Of a DNA stretch of 64,000 bases, positions 40,756 through 49,350 are shown piece after piece. How positions within the stretch are numbered: position 1 is the first letter of the stretch; the number at the start of each line of letters is the position of its first letter. The DNA is taken from the NCBI RefSeq assembly GCF_008123515.1, contig NZ_VSSR01000052.1, positions 1-64,000 of the forward strand. The letters are read 5' to 3'. The position numbers and the translations under genes are program-made. The stretch comes from Bradyrhizobium cytisi (GTDB lineage Bacteria > Pseudomonadota > Alphaproteobacteria > Rhizobiales > Xanthobacteraceae). Below the pieces are notes generated by a model. It worked only from the letters and a program-made list of their open reading frames with translations. It was not told the origin of the DNA and made no database searches.

Positions 40756-41652
40756 TCAGTGCGCGCCGTGGGCCATGGTCTCGGCGCCGTGTCCCCAGAC
40801 ATAGATGCACAGGAACAGGAACAGCCACACCACGTCGACGAAGTGCCAGTACCAGGCAGCGAACTCGAAGCCGAGATGCTGCGTCGGCGAGAAGTGACCG
40901 GCATAGGCGCGGAACAGGCAGACCAGCAGGAAGATGGTGCCGACCAGCACATGGAAACCGTGGAAGCCGGTCGCCATGAAGAAGGTCGCGCCGTAGACGT
41001 TGCCGCCGAACGAGAACGCCGCGTGGCTGTACTCATAGGCCTGCACGCAGGTGAAGGTCGCGCCCAGGAGGACGGTGAGGATCAGGCCATACTTCAGGCC
41101 CTGGCGATCGTTCTCGAGCAGCGCATGATGCGCCCAGGTGACCGTGGTGCCGGAGGTGAGCAGGATCAGCGTGTTCAGCAGCGGCAGATGCCAGGGATCG
41201 AAGGTCTCGATGCCGTGCGGCGGCCAGGTGCCCGGCACCGAGCAGGCGCCGGCCGCAGTGCCGAGGCCGCAGCCGAACACGGCGTCACGGGTGGCGTGGA
41301 CGGCATCGGCGGGAAACAGCGCTGCGTTGAAATAAGCCCAGAACCAGGCAACAAAGAACATCACCTCGGAGGCGATGAACAGGATCATGCCGTAGCGATG
41401 GCTGATCTGCACGACCCTGGTATGGTCGCCCTTGTACTGGGCTTCCTTGATCACATCGCCCCACCAGCTCGCCATGGTGTAGAGCACGCCGACGGTGCCG
41501 ACACCGAAGATGATCGGCGCGGCCGAGACCATGTGGTGCATCCAGGTGATCGCGCCGACCGCCATGATGAAGGCCGAGACGGAGCCGACCGCCGGCCACG
41601 GAGAAGGATCGACCAGGTGGTAGTCGTGATGCTTGCCTTGCGCGGTAGCCAT
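40756..41652 (-). CDS. ctaE: Cytochrome c oxidase subunit III
   Basis: A 298-residue polytopic subunit with seven helices. It has the family start HDYHLVDPSPWPAVGSV, the EVMFFVAWFWAYF carboxylate region on helix 3, GATFFMATGFHGFHVLVG on helix 6 and a terminal YWHFVDVVWLFLF. It stabilises subunit I and guides proton uptake. It follows ctaG by 64 bp. ATG at 41652 (MATAQGKHHDYH). The alternative symbol is coxC. Confidence 0.97.
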   Translation of the reverse strand: MATAQGKHHDYHLVDPSPWPAVGSVSAFIMAVGAITWMHHMVSAAPIIFGVGTVGVLYTMASWWGDVIKEAQYKGDHTRVVQISHRYGMILFIASEVMFFVAWFWAYFNAALFPADAVHATRDAVFGCGLGTAAGACSVPGTWPPHGIETFDPWHLPLLNTLILLTSGTTVTWAHHALLENDRQGLKYGLILTVLLGATFTCVQAYEYSHAAFSFGGNVYGATFFMATGFHGFHVLVGTIFLLVCLFRAYAGHFSPTQHLGFEFAAWYWHFVDVVWLFLFLCIYVWGHGAETMAHGAH

Positions 41653-41716
41653 TGCGGTCTGTCTCCTCAATCCCGTGCCTGTCCGGCACCTATCCCCTTA
41701 GTCCAACCCCTGAGCG

Positions 41717-42373
41717 TCAACCCGGCGGCTGGAGATTTCCCTTGCGTTTGTTGTCATCGCCGGATGCGAGCGGCTTCACCACCGGATCCTTCACCGGATA
41801 GAACGTGTAGGACAGCGTGATGGTGCCGAGCCCGTCATTGTCGTGGTCGTCGACGATCGACGGATCGACGTAGAACACCACGGGCATCTCGCGCTTCTCG
41901 CCGGGCGCCATGGTCTGCTCGGTGAAGCAGAAGCAGTTGATCTTCTGGAAATAGGATCCGACCGTGAGCGGCGCGACGTTGTAGGCGGCTTGCCCTGCGG
42001 TGGTCCGCGCGGCCTGGTTGGTCACGGTGTAATAGATCGTGGTGACCTGGCCGATATTGACCTCGACCTCGGTCTGCTCCGGCTCGAACTTCCAGGGCAG
42101 GCCCGGCGCGACGTTGGAATCGAAACGCACCACGATCTTGCGTGCGATCGGGCCGGTGGCAGGCGCCGAGGTCGCGACCTGGGTCGTGCCGTTGAAGCCG
42201 GTGGCGCGGCAGAACCAGTTGTAGAACGGCACCGCCGCATAGGACGCGCCGACCATCAGCGCGACCACGCCGCCGCAGATCGAGGCGACCAGGGCGTCGC
42301 GCCCCAAACCACGGCGCACCGCCTTTGGGGTCACGTCCTGCGATATGGCCGGCTCTCGATCCATCTCTCTCAC
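41717..42373 (-). CDS. ctaG: Cytochrome c oxidase assembly protein CtaG/Cox11
   Basis: A 218-residue copper chaperone for the CuB site of subunit I. One N-terminal membrane helix (about 30-50) is followed by a periplasmic beta-sandwich. The copper-binding CFC motif lies in INCFCFTEQTMAPGE. The first in-frame start is a GTG overlapping the upstream stop by 4 bp (GTGA); an ATG three codons later (42364) is an alternative. It is coupled to the small CoxF-like gene before it. Confidence 0.95.
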   Translation of the reverse strand: MREMDREPAISQDVTPKAVRRGLGRDALVASICGGVVALMVGASYAAVPFYNWFCRATGFNGTTQVATSAPATGPIARKIVVRFDSNVAPGLPWKFEPEQTEVEVNIGQVTTIYYTVTNQAARTTAGQAAYNVAPLTVGSYFQKINCFCFTEQTMAPGEKREMPVVFYVDPSIVDDHDNDGLGTITLSYTFYPVKDPVVKPLASGDDNKRKGNLQPPG

Positions 42374-42534
42374 ATTGGCCGCACTAGAACCGCCGGTCCC
42401 TTGACCATGGTGACTGCGAAAAACAGGATGACGAGCACACCGAGCGCGAGCGCGATCGCGATCGAGCGCTGACGACGGCTCTTCTTCTGCGCCTCGGTGA
42501 GGACGATTCCATCTGGCTCTGGTTTGTCAGCCAT
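42370..42534 (-). CDS. CoxF-like small membrane protein of the oxidase operon
   Basis: A 54-residue protein, MADKPEPDGIVLTEAQKKSR..., with one C-terminal membrane helix (about 27-47). Small proteins of this size and position (between ctaB and ctaG) are common in alphaproteobacterial oxidase operons and are called CoxF; their role is unknown. The ATG at 42534 comes 7 bp after the ctaB stop; its stop overlaps the ctaG start. Too short for most gene finders but well supported by context. Confidence 0.8.
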   Translation of the reverse strand: MADKPEPDGIVLTEAQKKSRRQRSIAIALALGVLVILFFAVTMVKGPAVLVRPM

Positions 42535-42541
42535 TCCTGCC

Positions 42542-43495
42542 TCATGCGCCCCCAACCATCGGAGCAAGCGCCCGGTACACGACCTCGGCCAGCAAGGTCG
42601 CGAACAGCGCGAACAGATACAGGATCGAGAAGGCAAACAGCTTTCGCGTCGCGCGCAACGACTGGCTGCGCTCACGACGGAGATAGACGTTGATGGCGAG
42701 CACCAGCATGCCGGCGCCGAGCACCAGCGAGGTCACGCCGTAGATGGCGTCGAAATAGCCGAGCGCCCAGGGCGCGGCAGCCACTGCGATCAGCACGATG
42801 GTGTAGAGCAGGATCTGGAGACGGGTCGCATCGGGGCCGGCGACATTGGGCAGCATTGGAATGCCGGCACGCGCGTAATCGTCGGAGCGGAACAGCGCCA
42901 GCGCCCAGAAGTGCGGCGGCGTCCAGAAGAAGATGATGGCGAACAGCAGCAGCGGCTCGACGTCGACCGTGCCTGTTACCGCGGCCCAGGCCACCACCGG
43001 CGGCAGCGCACCGGCGGCGCCGCCGATCACGATGTTCTGCGCGGTCCGGCGCTTCAGGCCCATCGTGTAGATCACGACGTAGAAGAAGATGGTGAAGGCA
43101 AGCAGCGCGCCCGCGATCCAGTTGACGAGGATGCCGAGCGTCATCACCGAGAAGAAGGCGAGCGTCATGCCGAACGCCATCGCCTCGGGCCGGGTGATGC
43201 GGCCGCGCGGGATCGGGCGGTTCGCGGTGCGCGACATCTTGGCGTCGATGTCGCCCTCGAGCGCCATGTTGAGCGCGCCGGAAGCGCCGGCGCCGACCGC
43301 GATGCAGAGCAGCGAGGTGATCGCGAGCACCCAGTGGAAGTGTCCCGGCGCCATCGCCATCCCGACCAGCGCGGTGAAGATCACGAGCGACATCACCCGC
43401 GGCTTCAGCAGCGCGAGGTAATCGCCAACCTCCGCCTCGGAGATGCGGGGATTGATGTCGATGGCGTTCTGGTCGAGGACGGACACTAATTTCAC
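42542..43495 (-). CDS. ctaB: Protoheme IX farnesyltransferase (heme O synthase)
   Basis: A 317-residue UbiA-type prenyltransferase with about nine helices that converts heme b to heme O, the precursor of heme A for subunit I. The prenyl-diphosphate site is seen as NMALEGDIDAKMSRTANRP. YTMGLKRRTAQNIVIGGAAG and WTPPHFWALALF are further family blocks. It sits between ctaD and the small coxF-like gene. An 11-bp GC hairpin separates it from ctaD. Confidence 0.96.
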   Translation of the reverse strand: MKLVSVLDQNAIDINPRISEAEVGDYLALLKPRVMSLVIFTALVGMAMAPGHFHWVLAITSLLCIAVGAGASGALNMALEGDIDAKMSRTANRPIPRGRITRPEAMAFGMTLAFFSVMTLGILVNWIAGALLAFTIFFYVVIYTMGLKRRTAQNIVIGGAAGALPPVVAWAAVTGTVDVEPLLLFAIIFFWTPPHFWALALFRSDDYARAGIPMLPNVAGPDATRLQILLYTIVLIAVAAAPWALGYFDAIYGVTSLVLGAGMLVLAINVYLRRERSQSLRATRKLFAFSILYLFALFATLLAEVVYRALAPMVGGA

Positions 43496-43511
43496 TCGCT
43501 TCGTGATAGAG

Positions 43512-43538
43512 CCGCGGCGCCCGTCTCGGGCGCCGCGG
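43512..43538. other. Hairpin between ctaD and ctaB
   Basis: CCGCGGCGCCC (43512-43522) and GGGCGCCGCGG (43528-43538) make a perfect 11-bp stem with a 5-base loop. No T-run follows on the minus strand. It fits an RNA-processing or 3'-protection hairpin that could raise ctaD mRNA over the downstream assembly genes. Confidence 0.65.
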
Positions 43539-43546
43539 GAGCTGGC

Positions 43547-45163
43547 TTACTGCACGCGGGGCAGCACTTCGAACTGATGGAAGGGCGGCGGCGAGGGCAG
43601 CGTCCACTCCAGCGTGGTGGCGCCCGCACCCCAGGGATTGTCGCCTGCCGGGACCTTCTTCATGAAGGCGTCGAACACGCAATAGAGGAAGATCAGCACG
43701 CCGAATCCGGAGATGTAGGAGCCGATCGACGAGATCAGGTTCCAGCCCGCGAACGCATCCGGATAATCGACATAGCGGCGCGGCATGCCCGACAGGCCGA
43801 GGAAGTGCTGCGGGAAGAACACCAGGTTGACGCCGACGAAGGTGAACCAGAAGTGCGCCTTGGCCAGCGTCTCGTTGTACATGTAGCCCGACATCTTCGG
43901 GAACCAGTAGTACCAGCCGGCGAAGATCGCGAACACCGCGCCGAGCGACAGCACATAGTGGAAGTGCGCGACGACGTAGTAGGTCTCCTGGAGCACGCGA
44001 TCGACACCGGCATTCGCCAGCACGACGCCGGTGACGCCGCCGACCGTGAACAGGAAGATGAAGCCCACCGCCCAGATCATCGGGGCGCGGAAATCGATCG
44101 AGCCGCCCCACATCGTGGCGATCCAGGAGAATATCTTCACGCCGGTCGGAACCGCGATCACCATCGTGGCGGCGACGAAATAGGCCTGCGTCGCACTGGA
44201 CATGCCGACCGTGTACATGTGGTGCGCCCACACCACGAAGCCGATGCCGCCGATCGCGACCATGGCGTAGGCCATGCCGAGATAGCCGAACACCGGCTTG
44301 CGCGAGAAGGTCGAGACGATCTGGCTGATCATGCCGAAGCCGGGCAGGATCAGGATGTACACCTCGGGGTGACCGAAGAACCAGAACAGATGCTGGAACA
44401 GCACGGGGTCGCCGCCGCCGTCGGGCGCGAAGAACGTCGTGCCGAAATTGCGGTCGGTGAGCAGCATGGTGATCGCACCGGCGAGAACCGGCAGCGACAA
44501 CAGCAGCAGGAACACCGTCACCAGGATCGACCACACGAACAGCGGCATCTTGTGCAGGGTCATGCCCGGCGCGCGCATGTTGAAGATCGTGGTGATGAAG
44601 TTGATGGCGCCGAGGATCGACGAGGCACCCGCCAGATGCAGCGACAGGATCGCGAAGTCGACGGCCGGGCCCGGGTGACCGGTGCTCGACAGCGGCACAT
44701 ACATGGTCCAGCCGGCGCCGACGCCGTTCGCGCCGGGCTCGCCCTCGACGAAGGTCGACATCAGCAGCAGACCGAAGGAGGCCGGCAGCAGCCAGAACGA
44801 GATGTTGTTCATGCGCGGGAACGCCATATCAGGCGCACCGATCATCAGCGGCACGAACCAGTTGCCGAAACCGCCGATCATCGCGGGCATGACCATGAAG
44901 AAGATCATGATCAGGCCGTGCGAGGTCACGAACACGTTATAGGTGTGCGTCTCGTGGAATATCTGCACGCCCGGAAACATCAACTCGGCACGGATCGCGA
45001 TCGACATCGCGGCACCGATGACGCCGGCGATGACCGCGAAGATCAGGTACATCGTGCCGATGTCCTTGTGGTTGGTCGAATAGACGTAGCGCCGCCATCC
45101 GGTGGGATGGGCGTGCTCGTGGTCATGCGCGTGATCGCCGTGTGCCGCTGCGCTGGTTGCCAT
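43547..45163 (-). CDS. ctaD: Cytochrome c oxidase subunit I (aa3 type)
   Basis: A 538-residue catalytic subunit with 12 helices carrying heme a, heme a3 and CuB. Key blocks are visible: the helix II heme a ligand region, WFFGHPEVYILILPGFG with the cross-linked His-Tyr pair of the CuB site, and VAHFHYVLSLGA with the two axial histidines. It reduces oxygen to water and pumps protons. The ATG at 45163 has AGGA seven bases upstream, preferable to a TTG two codons earlier. The N-terminal His-rich stretch (HGDHAHDHEHAH) is typical of Bradyrhizobium. Confidence 0.98.
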   Translation of the reverse strand: MATSAAAHGDHAHDHEHAHPTGWRRYVYSTNHKDIGTMYLIFAVIAGVIGAAMSIAIRAELMFPGVQIFHETHTYNVFVTSHGLIMIFFMVMPAMIGGFGNWFVPLMIGAPDMAFPRMNNISFWLLPASFGLLLMSTFVEGEPGANGVGAGWTMYVPLSSTGHPGPAVDFAILSLHLAGASSILGAINFITTIFNMRAPGMTLHKMPLFVWSILVTVFLLLLSLPVLAGAITMLLTDRNFGTTFFAPDGGGDPVLFQHLFWFFGHPEVYILILPGFGMISQIVSTFSRKPVFGYLGMAYAMVAIGGIGFVVWAHHMYTVGMSSATQAYFVAATMVIAVPTGVKIFSWIATMWGGSIDFRAPMIWAVGFIFLFTVGGVTGVVLANAGVDRVLQETYYVVAHFHYVLSLGAVFAIFAGWYYWFPKMSGYMYNETLAKAHFWFTFVGVNLVFFPQHFLGLSGMPRRYVDYPDAFAGWNLISSIGSYISGFGVLIFLYCVFDAFMKKVPAGDNPWGAGATTLEWTLPSPPPFHQFEVLPRVQ

Positions 45164-45249
45164 TTTCAAATCCTGCCTTGCGTCCCATTCGGACCTTGGG
45201 AGGTCCCGCCCTTTATGTCGCCTTCAGTCCTCAAGCCGTCGCCCGGCGC

Positions 45250-46104
45250 TTACTGCGTCGGGCCGGCTGCGGAGGCGAAAGTGCTGGTGCCGCCGCTCGC
45301 ATATTTTTTCTTCGCCGATTCAACCCAGGAGGCGAACTCCTGGTCGTTCACCACGCGAATGGCGATCGGCATGAAGGCATGGTCCTTGCCGCACAATTCC
45401 GAGCACTGGCCGTAGAACATGCCGGTCTTGGTGGCCTTGAACCAGGTCTCGTTCAACCGGCCCGGGATGGCGTCGATCTTGACGCCGAAAGCCGGCATCG
45501 CAAAGGCGTGGATAACGTCGGCGCCGGTGACCTGGACGCGGATCACCTTGTTGACCGGCACCACCATCTCGTTGTCGACGCCGAGCAGCCGGGGCTGCTT
45601 GTCCTGGGCCATCAGCGAATCGAATTCGAACTTGCCGTTGTCCGGATAGGCGTAGGACCAGTACCACTGCTTGCCGGTGGCCTTGATGGTCAGGTCCGCC
45701 TTCGGCACATCGAGCTCAAGGAACAGCAGGCGGAACGACGGCACGGCGATGCCGACCAGAATGAGCACCGGGACCAGGGTCCACGCCACCTCGATCAGCG
45801 TGTTGTGGGTGGTCCGCGACGGCACCGGATTGGCCTTCGAATTGAACTTCACCACCACGATCACGAGCAGCGCCAGCACGAACAGCGTGATCGCGATGAT
45901 CAGCACGGACAAGAAGTCGTGAAACCAGACGATATTGTCCATCACCGGAGACCCGGAGGCCTGGAGGTGCCATTCCCACGGCGCCGGCTGCCCGAGCTCG
46001 GCGAATGCCGCGCCGCCCGTCGCCAGCGTGATGCCAGCCGCCACCAAGGCGATGGTGGCCAATCCCAGCAAATGCCGGCCCACCCGACTCTTCGACATCC
46101 TCAT
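45250..46104 (-). CDS. ctaC: Cytochrome c oxidase subunit II
   Basis: A 284-residue subunit with a signal peptide (cleaved near residue 36), two membrane helices and a periplasmic cupredoxin domain. The binuclear CuA site is intact: His in IHAFAMPAFGVK, then CSELCGKDHAFM with both cysteines, the His and the Met. It accepts electrons from cytochrome c. It heads the operon ctaC-ctaD-ctaB-coxF-ctaG-ctaE. No C-terminal heme-c domain, so this is the aa3 form. Confidence 0.97.
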   Translation of the reverse strand: MRMSKSRVGRHLLGLATIALVAAGITLATGGAAFAELGQPAPWEWHLQASGSPVMDNIVWFHDFLSVLIIAITLFVLALLVIVVVKFNSKANPVPSRTTHNTLIEVAWTLVPVLILVGIAVPSFRLLFLELDVPKADLTIKATGKQWYWSYAYPDNGKFEFDSLMAQDKQPRLLGVDNEMVVPVNKVIRVQVTGADVIHAFAMPAFGVKIDAIPGRLNETWFKATKTGMFYGQCSELCGKDHAFMPIAIRVVNDQEFASWVESAKKKYASGGTSTFASAAGPTQ

Positions 46105-46552
46105 GCCGCTCGCGCTCCCCTTACGAAATCACCCCAGGTGCATTGCCCTATTTCCGGGAAATGCTTATTCGACCCGCCCGTCCGACAAACCGCCGCTCAA
46201 GAATACCTCTAAGAGGAATTGGGGCCAGATCGCTCAAACGCCGAAATCAAGCCTCTCAAACCATAATTCTTGATCTATCGCAATGCAGTCTTGAGGCCTC
46301 TCCGTCTGCCATCACCCGCAAGATATTTCCCAGCAACATCAGACAAAAATACCATTTCCCGGGATGCCGCGGCTTGACAGCTGAATTGCCCGCGGTAGGC
46401 ACTGGCGGACAGTTGCGCAGGAACCTGATTCGTGCCGGCGATGGCGGGCCAGGGCGGCGCGGGATTTGCTTGGGAATTGCCTTCAAGACGCCGTCATTGC
46501 CGTATCAGTCCACCAGCGCGAGCGACCCAAGCGAGCAGAGGGACCGACCCCG
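46105..46552. promoter_or_regulatory. Divergent regulatory gap between ctaC and the IalB-like gene
   Basis: This 448-bp stretch has no gene. A rightward promoter candidate is TTGACA at 46374-46379 with TAGGCA at 46396-46401 (16-bp spacing), about 145 bp before the IalB-like start. The leftward cox promoter must lie within the AT-richer part 46140-46300, but no clear -35/-10 or FixK box was recognised. Confidence 0.4.
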
Positions 46553-47086
46553 ATGGGGCTTTCGAGATGCATGGCAAGGCCGGTTAACCGCCTTTTGGCG
46601 CTGATCAGCCTCCTGGCTGTCGCCCTTTTCCCAGCCCTGCCCACCCTCGCCCATGCGCAGGGCGCGGTGCGCTCCGTCCATGGCGACTGGCAGATCCGCT
46701 GCGACACCCCGCCCGGCGCCCAGGCCGAGCAATGCGCCTTGATCCAGAGCGTGGTGGCGGAAGACCGCTCCAACGCCGGCCTCACCGTGATCGTGCTCAA
46801 GACCGCCGACCAGAAGAGCCGCCTGATGCGGGTGGTTGCCCCCCTCGGCGTGCTGCTGCCCTCGGGCCTCGGGCTGAAGCTCGACAATCAGGACGTCGGC
46901 CGCGCCGGCTTCGTCCGCTGCCTGCCCAATGGCTGCGTCGCCGAGGTCGTCATGGACGACAAGCTGCTCGGCCAGCTCCGCAGCGCCAAGACGGCGACCT
47001 TCATCATCTTCGAGACGCCCGAGGAAGGCATCGGCTTCCCGCTCAGCCTGAACGGGCTCGGCGAGGGTTATGACAAGCTGCCGTAG
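46553..47086 (+). CDS. IalB-family (invasion-associated locus B-like) secreted protein
   Basis: A 177-residue exported protein. A signal peptide (LLALISLLAVALFPALPTLAHA, cleaved near residue 36) precedes the IalB-like domain: VHGDWQIRCDTPPG, QCALIQSV with its Cys, RVVAPLGVLLPSGLGLKLDN and FVRCLPNGCVAEVVMDD. The cysteine pairs suggest periplasmic disulfides. IalB was named from Bartonella invasion, but homologues in free-living rhizobia are general envelope proteins of unknown role. The ATG at 46553 follows GAGGGA; an ATG at 46571 is the alternative. Confidence 0.85.
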   Translation: MGLSRCMARPVNRLLALISLLAVALFPALPTLAHAQGAVRSVHGDWQIRCDTPPGAQAEQCALIQSVVAEDRSNAGLTVIVLKTADQKSRLMRVVAPLGVLLPSGLGLKLDNQDVGRAGFVRCLPNGCVAEVVMDDKLLGQLRSAKTATFIIFETPEEGIGFPLSLNGLGEGYDKLP

Positions 47087-47102
47087 GGCCGCTGCGGATG
47101 GC

Positions 47103-47439
47103 TCAGTAGATCTCGAGGCAAGCCGCGTCGTCGCTTTCGAAGGAAAGGATTGTCTCCGCATGTCGACGGAGCAAATTGGCAATCTCGACCGTCGTTTGAT
47201 TGCCGGCACGTAGCCAGATCACCTTGGGCGGGGCACCGAACAGGCCCGCCATTTCGGCAAAATCCAAAATCAACGTCCTGGGTCACTATGGCGAAGCCCT
47301 TGGCCTTGGCAAAGTCCCAAAGCACGCGATCGGCAACTTCAGACAACCCCAGGGGCCGGACGTGACTGGACTCCGGAAAGAGATCGACAATCGTTTGACA
47401 GAGCTTGAAACTGAGGTTCTGATCGAACAGCAGCTTCAT
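47103..47439 (-). pseudogene. DUF5615 PIN-like toxin gene, broken by a 7-bp tandem duplication
   Basis: The frame starts MKLLFDQNLSFKLCQTIVDL, with the DUF5615 active-site DQN, and runs to IVTQDVDF. Then it shifts into nonsense at an exact tandem repeat GATTTTG-GATTTTG (plus strand CAAAATC twice, 47258-47271). Removing one copy restores FAEMAGLFGAPPKVIWLRAG and a clean 109-residue protein ending LEIY. The rest of the family sequence is intact, so the lesion appears recent. The ATG overlaps the DUF433 antitoxin stop by 4 bp. As read, no functional toxin would be made, leaving an orphan antitoxin. A sequencing artefact is possible. Confidence 0.85.
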
Positions 47440-47660
47440 ATCGGCGCGGTGATCAACCGCCTCTCGCGATCGGCGGCGTAGGAGAGGCACGCGCGGATGT
47501 CATCCTCGGTCAATTCCGGGAAATCGTCGAGAATTTGTGCATGGCTCTGGCCGGCAGCTAGCCAACCGAGCACATCTGCCACGGCAATCCGCATGTGGCG
47601 AATACAGGGACGGCCCCCGCGCTTGCCTGGCTCGATGGAGATGACGTCCTGATAGTTCAT
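47436..47660 (-). CDS. DUF433 family antitoxin
   Basis: A 74-residue protein with the DUF433 signature: ISIEPGKRGGRPCIRHMRIAV followed by VLGWLAAGQSHAQILDDFPELTEDDI, a helix-turn-helix-like domain. DUF433 proteins pair with DUF5615 PIN-like nucleases as type II toxin-antitoxin systems and usually autoregulate. The ATG at 47660 is used; a long upstream extension of the frame is not family-like. Its stop codon overlaps the toxin start. The toxin frame is broken, so this antitoxin may be under no selection except for DNA binding. The 262 bp up to tldD show nothing. Confidence 0.85.
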   Translation of the reverse strand: MNYQDVISIEPGKRGGRPCIRHMRIAVADVLGWLAAGQSHAQILDDFPELTEDDIRACLSYAADRERRLITAPI

Positions 47661-47922
47661 GCTGACAGCATAGCACCGTTCCGCGCTCGTTGCAGCACGA
47701 TCCCAACTGCCAGGCACGATCTCGTATCCCCGCGGCAAAGGACGATCAAATGGTGAGATTGCTTCAGCGCCCTCGGCAGAGCAGCCCAGTCCTGGAATTA
47801 CTTGATTAGCTTCTCGGTCCCGGCTCACATCATGTCGTTTCCGTAATGTGACGGTCCGCCCCTCGCGGAACCAGTCCAAAACCATTATCTTGCCTCACAT
47901 CCCCCCGATAACGGACGGACGC

Positions 47923-49350
47923 ATGACAAATCCCGCCACAACCTCCCTGCTCGACCGCGCCAATCTCGACCGCGACCAGGTTCGCCATGAGGTCGCGCGC
48001 GGCCTTGCCGGTGCCGACGATGGCGAATTGTTCCTGGAATACAGCCAGACCGAAGCGCTGATGTTCGACAATGGGCGGCTGAAGCAGGCGACCTATGACA
48101 CCTCGCAGGGATTCGGCCTGCGCGCGGTCAAGGACGATGCTGTCGGCTACGCGCATTCCTCGGACGTGTCGCTGCCGGCGCTGATTCGCGCCGCCGACGC
48201 GGTGGCCGCCGTCCGCGGCGGCTATTCCGGCAGCTTTGCCGCCCCGCCGGCGCATACCAATGTGCGGCTGTATTCCGACGACAATCCGCTGGACGCGCCG
48301 GGCTTCGAGACGAAAGTAAAGCTGCTCGCCGAAATCGACGCCTATCTGCGCGACAAGGATGCGCGGGTGCGGCAGGTCAGCGTCAGCCTGGGTGCGACCT
48401 GGCAGGTCGTCGAGATCCTGCGTCCCGACGGCGAGAGCTATCGCGACATCAGACCGCTGGTGCGCGTCAACGTCTCCGTCGTCGCCGGCCAGGGCGACCG
48501 CCAGGAGAGCGGCAGCAAGGGTTATGGCGGCCGCGCCGGCTATGCCGAATTCATCGAGAGCAAGAACTGGCGCGACGCCGCTGACGGTGCGCTACGCGAA
48601 GCGCTGGTCAACCTGGAATCAATTCCCGCCCCTGCCGGCGAGATGGACGTCGTGCTCGGCGCCGGCTGGCCCGGCGTGATGCTGCATGAAGCGGTCGGTC
48701 ACGGCCTCGAGGGCGACTTCAACCGCAAGAAGACGTCTGCGTTTGCGGGCCTGATGGGCCAGCAGGTCGCGGCCAAGGGCGTCACCGTGGTCGACGACGG
48801 CACCATTGCCTCGCGCCGCGGCTCGCTGTCGATCGACGACGAGGGCACGCCGACCAATCGCACCGTGCTGATCGAGGACGGCATCCTGGTCGGCTACATG
48901 CAGGACCGCCAGAACGCGCGGTTGATGAACATGAAGCCGACCGGCAACGGCCGCCGCCAGGGCTATGCCCATGTGCCGATGCCGCGCATGACCAACACCT
49001 ACATGCTCGCTGGCGACCGCGATCCGGCCGAGATTCTCGCTTCGGTGAAGAACGGCGTGTTTGCCGCGAATTTCGGCGGCGGACAGGTCGACATCACCTC
49101 GGGCAAATACGTCTTCCAGTGCACCGAGGCCTACAAGATCGAGAACGGCAAGATCGGCGCGCCGCTGAAGGGCGCCATGCTGATCGGCAACGGGCCGACC
49201 GACCTGCATCGCATCCGCATGATCGGCAACGATCTCGCGCTCGATACCGGCATCGGCACCTGCGGCAAGAACGGCCAGGGTGTGCCGGTCGGCGTCGGCC
49301 AGCCGTCGCTATTGATGGAGCGCATTACAGTGGGTGGAACGGGCGCATGA
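47923..49350 (+). CDS. tldD: TldD/PmbA-family metalloprotease, TldD type
   Basis: A 475-residue subunit of the TldD/TldE zinc protease that processes modified peptides and toxin-antitoxin peptides and acts on unfolded peptides. The TldD-specific metal motif HEAVGHGLEGD is intact (residues about 256-266), so this is the catalytic subunit; the PmbA partner is not in the window. Other blocks: GFGLRAVKDDAVGYAHSSD and GGGQVDITSGKYVF. The ATG at 47923 gives the usual length. Its stop overlaps the lepB start (ATGA). Confidence 0.95.
   Translation: MTNPATTSLLDRANLDRDQVRHEVARGLAGADDGELFLEYSQTEALMFDNGRLKQATYDTSQGFGLRAVKDDAVGYAHSSDVSLPALIRAADAVAAVRGGYSGSFAAPPAHTNVRLYSDDNPLDAPGFETKVKLLAEIDAYLRDKDARVRQVSVSLGATWQVVEILRPDGESYRDIRPLVRVNVSVVAGQGDRQESGSKGYGGRAGYAEFIESKNWRDAADGALREALVNLESIPAPAGEMDVVLGAGWPGVMLHEAVGHGLEGDFNRKKTSAFAGLMGQQVAAKGVTVVDDGTIASRRGSLSIDDEGTPTNRTVLIEDGILVGYMQDRQNARLMNMKPTGNGRRQGYAHVPMPRMTNTYMLAGDRDPAEILASVKNGVFAANFGGGQVDITSGKYVFQCTEAYKIENGKIGAPLKGAMLIGNGPTDLHRIRMIGNDLALDTGIGTCGKNGQGVPVGVGQPSLLMERITVGGTGA

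Noticed and set aside
42672..44534. A 620-codon minus-strand frame across ctaB and ctaD
   Set aside because: It is an out-of-frame shadow of two unmistakable oxidase genes on the same strand.
46105..46552. A FixK box or other FNR-type site in front of the cox operon
   Set aside because: No TTGAT-N4-ATCAA or close variant is present; aa3 oxidase operons are in any case usually expressed under aerobic conditions.
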